This document shows positions 7,834 through 18,044 of a stretch of 64,000 nt of DNA, one piece after another. The DNA is from Prosthecobacter dejongeii (GTDB lineage Bacteria > Verrucomicrobiota > Verrucomicrobiia > Verrucomicrobiales > Verrucomicrobiaceae), in NCBI RefSeq assembly GCF_014203045.1, contig NZ_JACHIF010000007.1, forward strand, positions 186,001 through 250,000. Direction: 5' to 3'. Made by a program: the position numbers and the translations under genes. The notes beneath the pieces were generated by a model that was not told where the DNA came from, did not search any database, and worked only from the letters and a program-made list of their open reading frames with translations. Within the stretch, counting starts at the first letter, position 1; each line of letters opens with the position of its first letter.

Positions 7834-9231
7834 TTAGCTCACGACACCTTCAGCTACTTTTCCAGAAACGTTGGTTAGGCGAAAGTCGCGGCCACCATAG
7901 CGGTAGGTGAGGCGAGAGTGATCAAGCCCTAAGAGATGCAGTATAGTAGCATGCCAATCATGAATATGCATGGGATTCTGCACGGCTTTATAGCCGATCT
8001 CATCTGTGGCTCCATAGGTATGCCCTCCTTTAACCCCACCACCAGCCATCCAAATGGAATAACCTTGATGATTGTGGTCACGCCCATCGGTTCCCTGTGC
8101 ATACGGTGTGCGGCCAAACTCACCAGCCCAGACAACGAGGGTGTCTTTGAGCATGCCACGGGCTTTGAGATCCGTTAGTAAAGCAGCGATGGGGCGATCC
8201 GTAGCAGTGCAACTTTTTGCAAGGTTATCCTTGAGAAGGTTGTGGTGATCCCAATGGGTGGGCGAGGCAATCTCGATGAAGCGCACTCCTGCTTCGGCGA
8301 GACGACGAGCTAATAGGCATTGGCGGGCAAACTGGTCCTTGCCTTTCCCAATGCCGTAGAGCTTGCGTGTGGATTCCGGTTCACGGCTAATGTCCAACAC
8401 TTCAGGAACTTCGCTTTGCATGCGAAAGGCCAGTTCAAAGGATTGAATGGCTCCTTCGATTTCTGGGTGGTGTATTTCGTGTTCTAGTTTGTGCTGATTG
8501 AGGCCGCGAATCAGGTCTAACTGTGCACGCTGTAGTTGTGGTGAAACTTGAGAATTGGCGATGTTTTTCATCGCTGGTCCAGGGGTCTCGTCTTTCTTGA
8601 GTAAAGCTGCATAGAGCTCTGGCAACTGGCTTCCACCCATTTTCGTTCCTTGGCAGATGGGCGGTAAGAAGGCACTGCCGTAGTTTTGGGAACCTCCGTT
8701 ATCGGCTGGTGGATTTAGGGTGATGCAGCCGGGTAGGTTTTCGTTTTCACTACCCAAACCATACAGAGTCCAAGCTCCCAGTGAAGGTCGCACAAACTGA
8801 AAGCTACCTGTATGCATTTGGCCAAAGGCCTGTGCATGATTTGGCAGATCGGTGTGCATCGAATTGATGATGCAGAGATCATCTGCATGGCTGGCCAACT
8901 GTGGATATTGGCTGGAGATCCACAGTCCCGATTGACCGTGCTGATGAAGAGGATGAATGGGCCCCAGTAGCCTAGCACCATGGGCGGCTTTTCCCAGGCT
9001 GGCAGCCTGGCCGCTGTGGCGCATAAGTTCAGGCTTGTGATCAAACAGATCCACGTGGGATGGTCCTCCACGCATCGTTAGAAAGATCACCCGTTTGGCT
9101 CGTGCCGGGAAATGTGGCACTGGCAGCCGACTTTGGCTGCCTCCTTGTGCTAGGGCTGCAAAAGCCAGCCAGCCAATCCCTGAAGAGGTGGCCTGCAACA
9201 TCTGACGGCGAGAGAAGGGCAATGTGTCCAT
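7834..9231 (-). CDS. Exported DUF1501 family protein
   Basis: The product has 465 residues from the ATG at 9231; an upstream TTG gives three extra residues. The start MDTLPFSRRQMLQATS is a twin-arginine signal, followed by a hydrophobic stretch. The rest is the DUF1501 fold, related to alkaline phosphatase/sulfatase. It includes GGPSHVDLFDHKP early and VVWAGEFGRTPYAQGTDGRDHN late, the expected metal-binding regions. These proteins are abundant in Planctomycetes and Verrucomicrobia and usually sit beside cytochrome-containing DUF1549/DUF1553 partners. No such partner is present here. The substrate is unknown. Confidence 0.85.
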   Translation of the reverse strand: MDTLPFSRRQMLQATSSGIGWLAFAALAQGGSQSRLPVPHFPARAKRVIFLTMRGGPSHVDLFDHKPELMRHSGQAASLGKAAHGARLLGPIHPLHQHGQSGLWISSQYPQLASHADDLCIINSMHTDLPNHAQAFGQMHTGSFQFVRPSLGAWTLYGLGSENENLPGCITLNPPADNGGSQNYGSAFLPPICQGTKMGGSQLPELYAALLKKDETPGPAMKNIANSQVSPQLQRAQLDLIRGLNQHKLEHEIHHPEIEGAIQSFELAFRMQSEVPEVLDISREPESTRKLYGIGKGKDQFARQCLLARRLAEAGVRFIEIASPTHWDHHNLLKDNLAKSCTATDRPIAALLTDLKARGMLKDTLVVWAGEFGRTPYAQGTDGRDHNHQGYSIWMAGGGVKGGHTYGATDEIGYKAVQNPMHIHDWHATILHLLGLDHSRLTYRYGGRDFRLTNVSGKVAEGVVS

Positions 9232-9382
9232 GGATGACAAGGTGAGATTAGCCGAACAAAAGATGTGTTATATCCCAGTTATTCTGACACGGCTATCCAT
9301 GCCTAGACGAGGAAAAAATCGAAGCGGTGCCTTGGCCATTGCGGCACTTGCACACCCATGCCGTCCCTGCTTCCTTTCCTAG

Positions 9383-10468
9383 ATGCCGCTCCCTTTTATC
9401 AACGAACCCCACCCCCTGCTCCCGCAGATTCATCGAGTTTATCGGGCGGAGGAGATCAATGCCTTTGGCAAAGATCGGGGACCAGCGTTTTATGAGACTT
9501 GCCTTCTTTATGCGCAGAGTCTGTGGCGAATCGGCTTCCCGGCAAAATGCATTTTGCTCCTAAATCGAGCTCTTTCCTCCCCGATGCCAGGTCACGAAGC
9601 GATCTTGCACAAGTGGCCGCTACCCTATCAAGCCATGTCGTGGCTGCTCCTCCATCGGCCGCTAGGACAATTCATTGGCAATCCACGCCGTCACTGGCAG
9701 CACCTAGCCACGCGGATGGTGGAGCCTAACAAAGAACTGCGCACTTGGCGAGCCTGGGCTTGTTGGTATTTGGCCAAAGAGATCCTGCCTGAAGGAGATT
9801 TCCCTGCCGATCTGGAGCAGATCCGAGAGGAGGGCGTAATAGAGCCTACGCATGGAGAGATTGTGGCGAACCTTATCCGTCTTTCTCCAGCGGATGATCT
9901 TTCACGTTGGCTGGCGGCATTGGATTGGACTCATCAACAGTTAGGCCGTGAAAGGCGAATGGCAATGCCAGTTCGGGTCAGGCGCATTGGTGAAAGTGAG
10001 TTGCCTGTCATTCAGCGTCTTGGACATGAAATCTGGCGCAAATGCTATCCTGGCATCCTCAGTGAGGGGCAGATTGATTACATGCTGAGTGTCTGGTATC
10101 AACCTGATGCGATGGCGAGAGAGATGCATACGCGAGGTGCCTGGTTTGCCCTCGTTGAGGCCGAGGCCCTTGGCGCTGTAGGTTATTTATCTTTTGAGCG
10201 TTATCCGGAAAATGTATTGTTTATCAATAAGCTCTATGTGCAGCCTGAGATGCATGGACAGGGCGTTGGTGCTGCGGCATTAGCGTGGACGGAAGAACGG
10301 GCGCGAGAACTGGGCTGCTATCGCCTACAATTGCGTGTGAATAAGCACAATGCTCCGGCCATCCGTGCTTATCAGCGGGCAGGTTTTAAGTTCCTCGAAG
10401 ATGTGTGCAGTGATATTGGAAATGGCTATGTGATGGACGATTTCCGCATGGAGAAATCACTTTTATAA
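9383..10468 (+). CDS. GNAT acetyltransferase with an unrecognised N-terminal domain
   Basis: The product has 361 residues. The C-terminal part (about 195-361) is a GNAT N-acetyltransferase. It has an acceptor-binding start (VRVRRIGESELPVIQ), a beta4/beta5 region ending INKLYVQPEMHGQGVGAAAL (the acetyl-CoA loop near residue 291) and the terminal NAPAIRAYQRAGF motif. The N-terminal 190 residues are helical and Trp-rich (RTWRAWACWYLAKEI) and match no family I know; they may recognise the substrate. The gene stands alone between converging and diverging neighbours, so context does not indicate the acceptor. Confidence 0.7.
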   Translation: MPLPFINEPHPLLPQIHRVYRAEEINAFGKDRGPAFYETCLLYAQSLWRIGFPAKCILLLNRALSSPMPGHEAILHKWPLPYQAMSWLLLHRPLGQFIGNPRRHWQHLATRMVEPNKELRTWRAWACWYLAKEILPEGDFPADLEQIREEGVIEPTHGEIVANLIRLSPADDLSRWLAALDWTHQQLGRERRMAMPVRVRRIGESELPVIQRLGHEIWRKCYPGILSEGQIDYMLSVWYQPDAMAREMHTRGAWFALVEAEALGAVGYLSFERYPENVLFINKLYVQPEMHGQGVGAAALAWTEERARELGCYRLQLRVNKHNAPAIRAYQRAGFKFLEDVCSDIGNGYVMDDFRMEKSLL

Positions 10469-10479
10469 ACTCTGCAATT

Positions 10480-10505
10480 CCCAGGTGCCTAAAATCACAC
10501 CTGGG
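10480..10505. terminator. Possible bidirectional hairpin between converging genes
   Basis: CCCAGGTG and CACCTGGG form a perfect 8-bp stem with a 10-base loop in the 56 bases between two converging genes. Neither side has a clear T-run, so a terminator role is only likely from position. Confidence 0.4.
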
Positions 10506-10524
10506 ACCGTAGTGATGAGCGCTG

Positions 10525-13260
10525 CTACTTGAGCGTTTTGATGTACATCACCAAACTTTCGATCTGAGACTCATTGAGGATGCCCGCATAGATGGGCATG
10601 CCGGTATCAAATTTTTCAAACCCTTTCACCACTTTGGCACTGGGGTTAGTGATGGATTCACGGAGGTAGGCCTCGTCCGCTATCGCGGTTTTGCCGCCTT
10701 TGCCGAGAATGCGTTCCGTTCCGTAGATACCTTTCCAGCTTGGCCCGACTTTGCCGACGGTACTGCCATCAATGCTGTGACAGGCCATGCAGCCGATCAT
10801 CTGATAAAGCTTGGCTCCTTCTTCCACGGTAGGCTTGGTCATGGCGACCGATTCGGTTTTTCGCGGGGAGAGATCCACGGAAATGTCTCCAAAACCTTCT
10901 TTTTTGGGATCAAATTTTGCCAAGTCCCATGGGCTAAAGTAGGCGGTGTTGGCAGCCTTGAGCCCATCGGTACTTTCCAGGCCCCAGCCGATGCGCATCT
11001 GGTGGACTCCTGCTTTCATGTCAGGAATTCCCACGAAGATGCTCATGCCATCTTGGCTGAGATAGGCGCTGCTGGCGGTCATCCATTCCTGGCCAGTGCT
11101 ACCATCCAGTTTGAGGTGCGGGGAGCCATAGTCAAAGGTGCGCTTGTAATTCCAACGTTCGGCGCTGTAACTTGCTGGATCAGTGGCCAATTTCTCATTC
11201 ATGGGGGCATTGAAACGCAGCAGCAGGCCTTGATCCATGGGGGTGACTTCTTTGAGAAGCACGCGGGGTTTGTCCGTGTAGCGGACCCGGACGAGGCCGC
11301 TGAGCTTCTTAGCCGTGGTGCCCCACACCTGGAAACCGACAACATAAAGCTGGCCATCGGCTGGATTCACGATGGCATTCAAAGGGCCAAAGTCGAACTC
11401 GCGCTCAAAGCTCATGACAGTGGCCTGGGGACGCTTGAAGCGGTCATTCATCAGCACGCGGAAGAGTTCTGGGCGGTTGTAGCCGACGTGAATCAGTTCG
11501 TCATTCAAGGGGCCCATTTTGGCACCGATGAGCCAGGTCTGGGTGGTTCCACTGGGATTCACCGGATGCGGCAGCCAGACCAGCGGCTCGGCAATAGGAG
11601 CTGGATAAGCTTCCTTGGGAGCGATGGTGGGTAGGTGACCGTAAAATTGGTTATCCCGAATGATCTGGATGGGGGTGGAGGGTACGTAGTTGCCCTGCTG
11701 ATCGCTGGCGGTGACGAGGCCCGTTTTGGGGTTTACGCCGATAAAGGGCTGGCGCAAGCCGTGGCCGATGACTTCAAAGGATTTGCCATCGGGGGCGACC
11801 TTGATGACGGTGCCGTTGTGCTTGCCAAAAGTGGTGCCTTCCTGGCCACCTTTGGAAATGTAGAAGGCACCGTCAGGCCCAAGTTTCATGGAGTTAGGGA
11901 ATTCGCGTGTTTCGGCTGTTTGCGAAAAAAGATTGCAGAACATTTCATACTGGTCGGCTTCATGATCACCGTTGGAATCAGCTAATTTCCAGATGCCGCT
12001 TCGGTCGAAAACAAAGAGTTCTTTGTTGCGAAAGACGATGCTCATGGGCTCATGCAGGCCGGAGGCAAAACGTTTCCAGGTAACTTTTTCCAAATCGCCT
12101 TTGAGTCCTGAGATGAGCCACACATCACCGTCAAAGGTCACGGCTGCGGCATCGCCCTTGTCATTGAGGAAGGCGATGTCAGCGAGGCGGACATTGCGCT
12201 TCCAGGGATTGGGGACGGGCAGGGGAATATCGTCAATGACGTAGGCGTCGGGAGATTTGGACAAAAGGGCCTGAGTAGCGATGGTTTCAGGCCAATGAGG
12301 TCGGCCAGCTTTCTGGTTGGCGATTGCGGGCTCCTTCGTTGCTATGGGCAGAGTGACGGTGAGGATAGTATCTAAAGTGCTAGGTTCGGTGGTTGGAAGT
12401 AAGATGACCCAGACGTGATTAGATTCGTCGTGCTGAATTTGGATACTGCTGTTGGAATAACAATGAATGCCGAAATAACTGTCTTTGGTTTTGTTGGCCC
12501 CCAGAGTAAAAGCCTCTACTTTTTCTGGACTGAAACTGAGGTTTTCCAATGGCGGAAGCTGTCCTATCTGAAAGGTAAGTGGCTGAGCGTGCGGTGGGAT
12601 TTCCCAATTCTGTGCGAGAGTTTTTTCCGTCACGTCCAGCATGATGTGACCGATGAGTTCCATTTCGCCCAAAGTGGCGCGGATTTCGAGGTGCTGTAAG
12701 CTCTCCATGCGGAGAGATTTAAATCGGGCGCTGACGGCAGGCAGAGCACCACGGCCTACTTCTTCAGGACTTGGTCCTGGTTCACGTGGATCGGTGAACG
12801 TGGGCTGGTTGCCGATCTGCCAGCCCGGGTAGATGCCATTGGTCAGCCACACCTTGCCCACAGGTTTGGGCAGGTATTCTTGGCCATCCTTGGTTTTTTG
12901 CCCGGCGATATGGTAGGAACCGGGGGCTAAGGCTTCAGGAGTGATGGGGGGCTTCCCGGGTTCGCCTTCCCAAACACATGAAACACGGAGGAGGTCCGTA
13001 TCGAAACAGGCCCAGAGATTATGACCAAGATTGAAAATCAATCCGCGTGGAGTTAAATTATCCTTAGGAAAACTGGCGCCCAGCTCACGGCAATCGAGGA
13101 CGCTGCTGAAGAAGGGAAAATCTTTTTCCACGAATTCTCCCCAGGGCGTGTCGGCAGGGACTGTCGCAGCTTTTGGAGCAGATGCGGCTTTTTTGGCCTT
13201 TTGTTGAGCAAAGGCAGGGACAAGGGTGACAAAAAAACACGCGAGGAGGGTGAAACGCAT
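10525..13260 (-). CDS. Exported beta-propeller protein with C-terminal cytochrome c (DUF6797 type)
   Basis: The product has about 911 residues from the ATG at 13260, where a clean Sec signal begins (MRFTLLACFFVTLVPAFAQ). Upstream ATGs at 13275 and 13287 give short non-signal extensions. A DUF6797-like N-terminal region is followed by a propeller of the glucose/sorbosone dehydrogenase-like kind (GDVWLISGL, GPDGAFYISKGG). A class I cytochrome c domain comes last, with CMACH near residue 825 and a likely distal Met in FDTGMPIYAG. It probably oxidises a sugar or polyol in the periplasm and passes electrons to haem. This architecture is typical of Planctomycetes/Verrucomicrobia. The substrate is unknown. 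Confidence 0.8.
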   Translation of the reverse strand: MRFTLLACFFVTLVPAFAQQKAKKAASAPKAATVPADTPWGEFVEKDFPFFSSVLDCRELGASFPKDNLTPRGLIFNLGHNLWACFDTDLLRVSCVWEGEPGKPPITPEALAPGSYHIAGQKTKDGQEYLPKPVGKVWLTNGIYPGWQIGNQPTFTDPREPGPSPEEVGRGALPAVSARFKSLRMESLQHLEIRATLGEMELIGHIMLDVTEKTLAQNWEIPPHAQPLTFQIGQLPPLENLSFSPEKVEAFTLGANKTKDSYFGIHCYSNSSIQIQHDESNHVWVILLPTTEPSTLDTILTVTLPIATKEPAIANQKAGRPHWPETIATQALLSKSPDAYVIDDIPLPVPNPWKRNVRLADIAFLNDKGDAAAVTFDGDVWLISGLKGDLEKVTWKRFASGLHEPMSIVFRNKELFVFDRSGIWKLADSNGDHEADQYEMFCNLFSQTAETREFPNSMKLGPDGAFYISKGGQEGTTFGKHNGTVIKVAPDGKSFEVIGHGLRQPFIGVNPKTGLVTASDQQGNYVPSTPIQIIRDNQFYGHLPTIAPKEAYPAPIAEPLVWLPHPVNPSGTTQTWLIGAKMGPLNDELIHVGYNRPELFRVLMNDRFKRPQATVMSFEREFDFGPLNAIVNPADGQLYVVGFQVWGTTAKKLSGLVRVRYTDKPRVLLKEVTPMDQGLLLRFNAPMNEKLATDPASYSAERWNYKRTFDYGSPHLKLDGSTGQEWMTASSAYLSQDGMSIFVGIPDMKAGVHQMRIGWGLESTDGLKAANTAYFSPWDLAKFDPKKEGFGDISVDLSPRKTESVAMTKPTVEEGAKLYQMIGCMACHSIDGSTVGKVGPSWKGIYGTERILGKGGKTAIADEAYLRESITNPSAKVVKGFEKFDTGMPIYAGILNESQIESLVMYIKTLK

Positions 13261-13414
13261 CGTGTAAGAACACATGAAAAACCCCATCTCTGTCAACGTG
13301 GATGAGTCAAGAACGCATTCCTTGGTGACATCTGGTTTGCCAAATGCCTGAAATTGCCTAATCTGGATGACTTGTTTGGCGGCTCAGCCGCGTTTTCCAC
13401 GCTGTTCGCTTTCC

Positions 13415-14854
13415 ATGAGATTTGTTATGCTTGCCCCACTCCGAACCGTCCGCACTCTCACTTTGGCGCTGACGACCCTCGCTTTTGTAGCAGCTCAGGC
13501 TGATGTAAATACTCCTGAAGAGGACAAACCTGGCTTTATTGGTCGAGTGCTCAGTTTTGGGAAAAAGAAGGAGGAAGCTCCGCCTCCTCCACCTGCACCG
13601 TTGGTGGAAGAAAAGCCGAAACCCACCTCCCCAGGGCCTAAGCCTAAAGTCACAACGATCAAACCTAAGTCGGGTAGCAGCTCGAAATCCTCAGCAACAT
13701 CGGCCAAAAAAACGAACCCGGCTCCTGCTAAAAAATCAACTCCAGCGCCAGCCGTCGTTAAAAAGACAGAAGTGCCCGCGACCAAACCTGCGGACACTGA
13801 AAAAGCCATGGCTGGTAAGGACAGCGATGGCGATGGCGAATTTGGTCATGCTAAAGATGATGATAAGCCGGAGGAGGTCAAGCCGACCGCTCCCGTTCGC
13901 CCCGATGTGGCAACGAAGCTCCCTTCTAATGCAGGCTGGCAGATCGTCAAGATCAACGGCCGGGACTACATTACGGGAGAGAGCATGCATCAATTCTACC
14001 GCTTCAGTTCCTACAAGGTCGAGGGCAAGCATGTTTGGTTTCGCTCTAATAATCTGATTCTGAAAGGCACGATTGGCAGTCAGGAGTTGTTGATCAATAA
14101 CATCAAATTCATCCTCAGTTATCCTGTTCAGGAGTCGAGCGGTCGTGCTCTTTTTTCTCGAATTGACCTCTGCAAATTAATCGATCCCGTCCTGCGCCCC
14201 ACCTACATCACGGATGGTGAACCTTTTGATACGGTCGTTGTGGATGCCGGCCATGGCGGCCATGATGCCGGGGCACGTGGCATCTATGGGTATGAGAAGG
14301 ACTTTGCCCTAAAGATGGCCGAAGTTCTAAAACGGGAGCTGACGAGACGTGGTTTTAAAGTGGTGATGACTCGCAGCACAGATACATTCATCACGTTGAG
14401 CGGGCGGGTGGCTGTGGCCAATTCGACGCCTAATAGCATCTTCCTTAGCCTTCATTTTAATTCGGGGCCCAACAGCGTGGCCAGTGGGATCGAGACTTTT
14501 GCCCTGACACCCCAAGGAAGCTCGGCCAGTTTAGAGCGTGGCGGTGGTTACAATGCGAGTGGGCTGACTGGAAATTCACATGATTCTGCGAATATCGCCC
14601 TGGCCACAGCCGTGCATGCGATGGTGATTAGCAAATTCAAGTTTGTGGACCGGGGTATTAAACGCGCGCAATGGAGCGTGCTGACAGGGTGCAAGCGCCC
14701 GGGTATTCTTTTTGAGGGGGGCTTTGTGACAAATGGCAATGAGTGTCGTTTGATCGCCTCTGACACTTATCGTCAATCCGTGACAAGTGCGATCGCTGAT
14801 GCAGTGGTGAATTACCGCACAGCCCTTCGCGGTGCGATGACACGAACCCGGTAA
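13415..14854 (+). CDS. Exported N-acetylmuramoyl-L-alanine amidase (Amidase_3)
   Basis: This enzyme cuts the amide bond between MurNAc and the stem peptide of peptidoglycan, in the periplasm. The chosen start gives a signal-like N-terminus (residues 1-28). A Pro/Lys/Ala-rich low-complexity linker with an acidic patch follows (about 50-165), then a small domain that may bind or position the substrate. The catalytic Amidase_3 domain comes last, with VVVDAGHGGHDAG near 276, SLHFNS near 345 and the terminal catalytic Glu in ILFEGGFVTN near 430. All zinc and catalytic residues are present. Starts at 13367 and 13427 are also possible; there is no clear ribosome-binding site to decide. Confidence 0.85.
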   Translation: MRFVMLAPLRTVRTLTLALTTLAFVAAQADVNTPEEDKPGFIGRVLSFGKKKEEAPPPPPAPLVEEKPKPTSPGPKPKVTTIKPKSGSSSKSSATSAKKTNPAPAKKSTPAPAVVKKTEVPATKPADTEKAMAGKDSDGDGEFGHAKDDDKPEEVKPTAPVRPDVATKLPSNAGWQIVKINGRDYITGESMHQFYRFSSYKVEGKHVWFRSNNLILKGTIGSQELLINNIKFILSYPVQESSGRALFSRIDLCKLIDPVLRPTYITDGEPFDTVVVDAGHGGHDAGARGIYGYEKDFALKMAEVLKRELTRRGFKVVMTRSTDTFITLSGRVAVANSTPNSIFLSLHFNSGPNSVASGIETFALTPQGSSASLERGGGYNASGLTGNSHDSANIALATAVHAMVISKFKFVDRGIKRAQWSVLTGCKRPGILFEGGFVTNGNECRLIASDTYRQSVTSAIADAVVNYRTALRGAMTRTR

Positions 14855-14959
14855 TATCCACTTTGGCAAACGATGCCAAAAATCGCTAAAAGTGATGCGC
14901 TTGTGAGCAGGTGAGGGCAGTGATGACAGGAATCCTCCTTTCGATGCGTGGTATCATAC

Positions 14960-17900
14960 ATGCTGATCAAGGAAACTCTCGCTGTCCTGCTTTTTTGCTC
15001 AATGGCTGCCAAGCCTCTGCGGGCGGCTGATTTACCTCCCGATTCTAGTGATCAAATTCCGGCTGAAGGCAAACGAGAGACGGTGATTATTCGTGCAGGA
15101 AAACTGCCGGAGGCCCCACCACATACTTTGCCGGACCGCTACGAACTTGAAGTGGCCGCAGCGTCTCCGTTGGTGACGCACCCCATCATGGGCTGTGTGG
15201 ATGATCAGGGAAGATTATTTATTGGTGATGCTGTGGGTGTTAACTGGAATAAGGCCCAATTGGAGAAAAATCCACCTAACCGAATCTTGGTTCTCGATGA
15301 TACCGATCAAGATGGTGTTTACGATCAAAGCACCGTCTTTGCAGATAAGATGACTTTTCCCCAAGGAGCGGCTTGGCTGGATGGCAGCCTGTATGTTTGC
15401 AGCCCGCCGGGACTGTGGAAGCTTACAGATAAAGATAAGGACGGGGTGGCTGAGGAACGAGAGATGATTGTCAGCGGTTTTGACTACACAGGAAATGCGG
15501 CAGATGTTCATGGCCCCAAGTTGCACCCCAATGGTCGACTTTACTGGTGCCACGGACGCAAGGGGCATGTCGCTGCCGGAAAGGATGGCAAAGTGGTGCA
15601 TGAGGGCAAAGCCAGTGGGGTCTGGTCATGCCTGCCAGACGGCACGGATTTGCAATGGCACTCTCTGGGCTGCGCTGACAATCCTACAGGACTCGCTTTT
15701 ACCGCTGAGGGGGATATTTTAGGCACCTGCAATCTTTACTACAGCAACCCACGTGGAGACACCCTCATGCACTGGCTGTATGGCGGCGTGTATGAGAGGG
15801 CAGACCAGATGCAGGCGATTGCCGGGCTACCACGCACGATGGATGTCATGCCAGTCATCCATAATTTTGGTCATGTGGCGGTCAGTGGCTGTGCCTTTGG
15901 TGGGTGGGGAAGTGAGCATTCGAAGGATGACAAGCTCCATTTGTACGTGACGCATTTTAATACCCAACGCCTCGTTCGCATGGAGTTGACAGCGAGTGGA
16001 GCCACTTTCAAAGCCACGGAGAATGAGTTTCTGAAAATCAAAAATCCGGATGTTCACTTGACCGATGTCATTGAAGATCAAGATGGCTCTTTGCTGGTGT
16101 TGAATACTGGCGGTTGGTTTCGTATCGGTTGTCCATCTTCTCTGATGGCGAAGCCCGATATGATGGGCAGTGTTTATCGAATCCGAGGTCCCAAAACTTG
16201 GAAGAAACTTCCTGAAAGCCCAGCGCAGGCTGTGGATTCTGATTCTTTGTTGTTAGGCCTTCAATCGACCAATCTACAAACGCGGAGACGTGCTTTGGAA
16301 AAGGTGGCTCATTTAGACAGCCCAGATATTCCTCATGAACTTCTGATATCTGTGTTGGCCAGTGTATCAGATGCCGCTTCGGAGCATGCAGCCATTTTGG
16401 CGAGTTCACGCGCTCTGCGTTTGGAATCAGATGCCCGTAATTTTCTACATCAGGCAGTGCTACGACGTGATGCGGCGCTAAAAATCTCAGTGGCTCCTTT
16501 GAGTCCAGAAAACCAATCAAGACTGGCAACAAAAGAGGAAAATTTCGCCGCTCCCGAATATCTCGCACGGGTCTTAAAAGTGGCTGATCTCTGTGGCGTC
16601 AAAGATCAGGCTTTTCATAAACTTATCATCCAAAGTTCCATCTATCCCGATGCAGCTTTGTTTAAGACTGCCATGGGTATAGCTGCACGTGATCCTGAAC
16701 TGGTGCGTGCCGTCATTGGCGAGTTGTCAGAGCAAATTGCTGTGACGGATCCTACGAAACTGGATCAAAGATCACTCGATGAATTGAATGCTAAAAAACG
16801 GCAGACTTTAGCCTCGCAGGTCGAGGTTTTTCTTCCAGCCTTGCTTAGTCAGATCCAGGCCCAAGAGCTCTTGACTCAGATGCTGGTTTCCAACCATGAT
16901 GCCTTCAAGCAATGCGCTCTCCGTATTTTGGCTGGGCAGACCTTGGGGATTATCCATGAGTCTTGGATTGAACCCTTGAAAAGTCAGCTCGTTAAAACGC
17001 CAACACCTCTGCTGCTGGATGCCATCAAGAAACTGAAGTCTGCCCACTTTGATGGTGTCTTGCAGGATTTAGCGGCCAATACCCATTTCCCGCTGTCTAT
17101 CCGACTTAAAGCTCTGGATGCGGTGCGGAATGTGAAGCTCACGGCAGAACTTTTTGAGATGATCACTCATGTTTTGACGGACGCAACGGCCTCCCCTGCT
17201 GCTCGCATTCAAGCCGCAAATATGATTTCCTCCGTTCCAATGACGAAGGAGCAAGTATTATCGGTTGCTCCGCTACTGGCTTCAGTGGGGCCGGTGGAAC
17301 TTAAGTCCATGTTGACCCTAGCACGAAAAACCAAGGACCCAGAAACGGGACGAAAATTAGCTCTGCACCTAGCTGCAAATCCTGCGATAGGCAGCCAGCA
17401 GGAAAGTGTTTACCGGACTGCATTTAGTGATCACGCTCCCGAGATTTTTGAAACTCTTCTTCATCCCGCTTATGAGAAGGCGACTGCTGCGATGGAGAGC
17501 AAAAAACGTCAGTTGGGTGCGCTAGCGGATCGAGTCATTCAAGAAGGCCGGATTCAGGAGGGGAAGAAACACTTTGAGTTAGGCAAAGGGACCTGCATAG
17601 CTTGTCATAGGGTTGGTGCTGTTGGTCGGGCGCTAGGGCCCGATCTATCCAAAATCGGTGCCATTCGTACCGAGAGAGACTTGCTGGAAAGCATCCTTTT
17701 CCCGAGCAACACTTTGGCGAGGGATTATGAGGCGCATGTTATCGAAACTCGCGATGGCCAAAGCACCTTGGGCGTGATTCGAAGCCATACGGCTGAGGGG
17801 CTTTTACTCATGGATGTGGCAGGTCAGGAGAAGACAGTGGCACATGATCACATCCTTTCAGACACGACGCTCATGACAAGTCTTATGCCCATGGGGCTGG

Positions 17901-17962
17901 ATGCGACCATGCCTGAGCAAGAGCTGTTGGATTTAGTCGCTTATCTGCGGAGTTTGAAGTGA
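14960..17962 (+). CDS. PVC-type membrane-bound dehydrogenase with HEAT-like region and haem domain
   Basis: The product has 1000 residues from the ATG at 14960, which begins a signal peptide ending near AAKPLRAA; a GTG four codons upstream is weaker. Residues about 45-415 form the propeller of the Piru_Ver_Nterm dehydrogenase family. Residues about 430-830 are helical repeats (HEAT-like), and the end is the planctomycete/verrucomicrobial haem-binding domain with CIACHRVGAVGRALGPDL near 878. It is probably a periplasmic or membrane-associated oxidoreductase for a carbohydrate-derived substrate. A hairpin follows the stop. Confidence 0.85.
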   Translation: MLIKETLAVLLFCSMAAKPLRAADLPPDSSDQIPAEGKRETVIIRAGKLPEAPPHTLPDRYELEVAAASPLVTHPIMGCVDDQGRLFIGDAVGVNWNKAQLEKNPPNRILVLDDTDQDGVYDQSTVFADKMTFPQGAAWLDGSLYVCSPPGLWKLTDKDKDGVAEEREMIVSGFDYTGNAADVHGPKLHPNGRLYWCHGRKGHVAAGKDGKVVHEGKASGVWSCLPDGTDLQWHSLGCADNPTGLAFTAEGDILGTCNLYYSNPRGDTLMHWLYGGVYERADQMQAIAGLPRTMDVMPVIHNFGHVAVSGCAFGGWGSEHSKDDKLHLYVTHFNTQRLVRMELTASGATFKATENEFLKIKNPDVHLTDVIEDQDGSLLVLNTGGWFRIGCPSSLMAKPDMMGSVYRIRGPKTWKKLPESPAQAVDSDSLLLGLQSTNLQTRRRALEKVAHLDSPDIPHELLISVLASVSDAASEHAAILASSRALRLESDARNFLHQAVLRRDAALKISVAPLSPENQSRLATKEENFAAPEYLARVLKVADLCGVKDQAFHKLIIQSSIYPDAALFKTAMGIAARDPELVRAVIGELSEQIAVTDPTKLDQRSLDELNAKKRQTLASQVEVFLPALLSQIQAQELLTQMLVSNHDAFKQCALRILAGQTLGIIHESWIEPLKSQLVKTPTPLLLDAIKKLKSAHFDGVLQDLAANTHFPLSIRLKALDAVRNVKLTAELFEMITHVLTDATASPAARIQAANMISSVPMTKEQVLSVAPLLASVGPVELKSMLTLARKTKDPETGRKLALHLAANPAIGSQQESVYRTAFSDHAPEIFETLLHPAYEKATAAMESKKRQLGALADRVIQEGRIQEGKKHFELGKGTCIACHRVGAVGRALGPDLSKIGAIRTERDLLESILFPSNTLARDYEAHVIETRDGQSTLGVIRSHTAEGLLLMDVAGQEKTVAHDHILSDTTLMTSLMPMGLDATMPEQELLDLVAYLRSLK

Positions 17963-18004
17963 ATTATGGAGGGCATCCTGAAGCTGCCTTGGGGATAGTT
18001 GGAT

Positions 18005-18034
18005 GGGGGCTTGCTCTGAGCGAGGGTCCCCCTT
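18005..18034 (+). terminator. Stem-loop after the haem dehydrogenase gene
   Basis: GGGGG-CTTGC, loop TCTGA, GCGAG, a 3-base bulge and CCCCC form a long GC-rich stem ending in TTAAT. It lies between the dehydrogenase stop (17962) and the hflK start (18045), on the reading strand of both. The T-tract is short, so termination may be partial. Confidence 0.5.
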
Positions 18035-18044
18035 AATCTGAGGC

